Shown here piece by piece: positions 62,294 to 64,000 of a stretch of 64,000 nucleotides of DNA. The notes under the pieces are model-generated. The model was given only the letters and a program-made list of their open reading frames with translations. It was not told where the DNA came from and did no database searches. This DNA is from Luteibacter sp. SG786 (GTDB taxonomy: Bacteria; Pseudomonadota; Gammaproteobacteria; Xanthomonadales; Rhodanobacteraceae). Each line of letters starts with the position of its first letter. Within the stretch, counting starts at the first letter, position 1. The stretch covers positions 2,285,063 through 2,349,062 of the forward strand of contig NZ_JAAOYX010000001.1 in assembly GCF_011759605.1 (NCBI RefSeq). The letters run 5' to 3'. Position numbers and translations under genes: made by a program.

Positions 62294-62830
62294 ATGCATA
62301 ACAACGATCCCCATGTGCCGGATCAGGTGCAGGACGGCGGTGCGGCGGATGGTGGCGTGAACGCCGACCTCGACGCCCTCACCGCAAAGCTCGGCGCCCT
62401 GGAATCCGAACTGGCCGGAGCGCGCGAGACGGTCCTGCGCGAGCGGGCGGAGATCGAGAACCAGCGCCGCCGCCTTCAGCGCGACCTCGAGCAGGCGCGC
62501 CGTTTTGCGAACGAGAAACTGCTGGGCGACCTGCTTCCGGTCTACGACGGCATCGTGCTCGGCCTCACGAACGACTCCGCGGACGCGAAGACGCTGCGCG
62601 AGGGGCTGGAGCTGACCCTGAAGCAGCTGGAGAAGGTCACGCAGTCGAACGGCCTCACCGTCATCGACCCCCTCCACCAGCCGTTCAATCCGGAACACCA
62701 CCAGGCCATCAGCTCGGTCGAGTCGAACGAGCATCCGCCGGGCACGGTGGTCGCTGTGGTCCAGAAGGGTTTCGTGCTCAACGATCGTCTGCTGCGTCCG
62801 GCGCTCGTCGCCGTCGTGCGCGACAACTGA
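62294..62830 (+). CDS. grpE: Nucleotide exchange factor GrpE
   Basis: A 178-residue cochaperone that releases ADP from DnaK. The long N-terminal coiled coil (LDALTAKLGALESELAGARE and REIENQRRRLQRDLEQ-like heptads) is followed by ARRFANEKLLGDLLPVYDG and the C-terminal beta-domain with NPEHHQAISSVES and GTVVAVVQKGFVLNDRLLRPALV. The N-terminal ~20 residues are Asp/Gly-rich and variable. The ribosome site GGAG lies six bases before the ATG. It precedes dnaK by 130 bases. Confidence 0.95.
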   Translation: MHNNDPHVPDQVQDGGAADGGVNADLDALTAKLGALESELAGARETVLRERAEIENQRRRLQRDLEQARRFANEKLLGDLLPVYDGIVLGLTNDSADAKTLREGLELTLKQLEKVTQSNGLTVIDPLHQPFNPEHHQAISSVESNEHPPGTVVAVVQKGFVLNDRLLRPALVAVVRDN

Positions 62831-62836
62831 ACAAAG

Positions 62837-62868
62837 CCCCATGCGGCGCGGGTTCGCGCCACATGGGG
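62837..62868 (+). other. Hairpin in the grpE-dnaK gap
   Basis: Stem CCCCATG/CATGGGG with inner stem GGCGCG/CGCGCC and loop GGTT, without a T tail, seven bases after the grpE stop. It may be an RNA-processing or partial termination site that separates grpE from the dnaK message. Confidence 0.55.
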
Positions 62869-62881
62869 AGTCTCACCAGGC

Positions 62882-62907
62882 ATTGAATCGATGGGGCCGG
62901 TCCCCAC
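62882..62907 (+). promoter_or_regulatory. Sigma-32-like promoter of dnaK
   Basis: ATTGAAT (62882-62888), 13-base spacer, CCCCAC (62902-62907) followed by TTT. It closely fits CTTGAAA-N13/15-CCCCAT. The predicted start near 62914 gives a leader of about 45 bases containing a GCGGCC/GGCCGC hairpin (62922-62938). Confidence 0.6.
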
Positions 62908-62960
62908 TTTCACAAACAGTCGCGGCCGCGGGGGCCGCTTAGAAATACGGAGCAACTTCA

Positions 62961-64000
<1,040 letters not shown>

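Overview
The window is a GC-rich chromosomal segment of a gammaproteobacterium, most likely order Lysobacterales/Xanthomonadales, family Rhodanobacteraceae (Luteibacter/Dyella-like). The lineage call is an inference from three things: a lexA-imuA-imuB-dnaE2 mutagenesis operon with a TGTACA-type LexA operator, the gene orders lepA-lepB-(DUF4845)-rnc-era-recO and smpB/ratAB/bamE/fur/recN/hrcA/grpE/dnaK, and repeated GTGGGAGCC...GGCTCCCAC intergenic palindromes. Both window edges cut genes: a class III alcohol dehydrogenase on the left and dnaK on the right.

Layout. 1-7.8 kb: end of the glutathione-dependent formaldehyde dehydrogenase gene, an S4 RNA-binding protein gene, a small Met/Lys-rich exported protein gene, then the SOS mutagenesis operon on the minus strand. 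7.9-14.5 kb: an MFS transporter/HAD phosphatase/DeoR regulator operon, then PEP synthase (ppsA) divergent from its regulator ppsR, plus a DUF1249 gene. 14.6-15.0 kb: a tRNA-Ala/Glu/Asp operon with a clear promoter and terminator. 15.2-25.7 kb: a CPA2 antiporter, an FKBP isomerase with a sigma-E-like promoter, ugd, slyX, a DUF2058 gene, a FadJ-type beta-oxidation protein, and a c-di-GMP GGDEF/EAL protein paired with a small unknown protein. 25.7-34.3 kb: rpoE-rseA-degP, then lepA-lepB-DUF4845-rnc-era-recO. 34.4-43.5 kb: an orphan REC-Hpt protein, a YdbH-like protein with a YnbE/YdbL-like lipoprotein, rlmD, CYTH-nagZ-hpt-methylthioinosine phosphorylase, a cold-shock gene, a glyoxalase-fold gene and a hemerythrin gene.

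43.6-53.5 kb is the most accessory part. It holds a periplasmic molybdenum hydroxylase with its triheme cytochrome c, a divergent PoxB-like oxidase, several membrane and VOC proteins, an ECF sigma factor overlapping a membrane partner, a RibD-like reductase, and a low-GC membrane-protein gene next to the 3' end of the tmRNA gene. 53.6-64 kb returns to conserved core genes: ssrA, smpB, ratA, ratB, bamE, fur, a MASE1 histidine kinase with its NarL-type regulator, recN, hrcA, grpE and dnaK.

Stress and quality control dominate the window: SOS (lexA operon, recN, recO), envelope stress (rpoE/rseA/degP, FKBP isomerase, bamE, lepB), heat shock (hrcA/grpE/dnaK with sigma-32-like promoters) and ribosome rescue (ssrA/smpB). 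No transposase, CRISPR array, rRNA gene or prophage gene was recognised.
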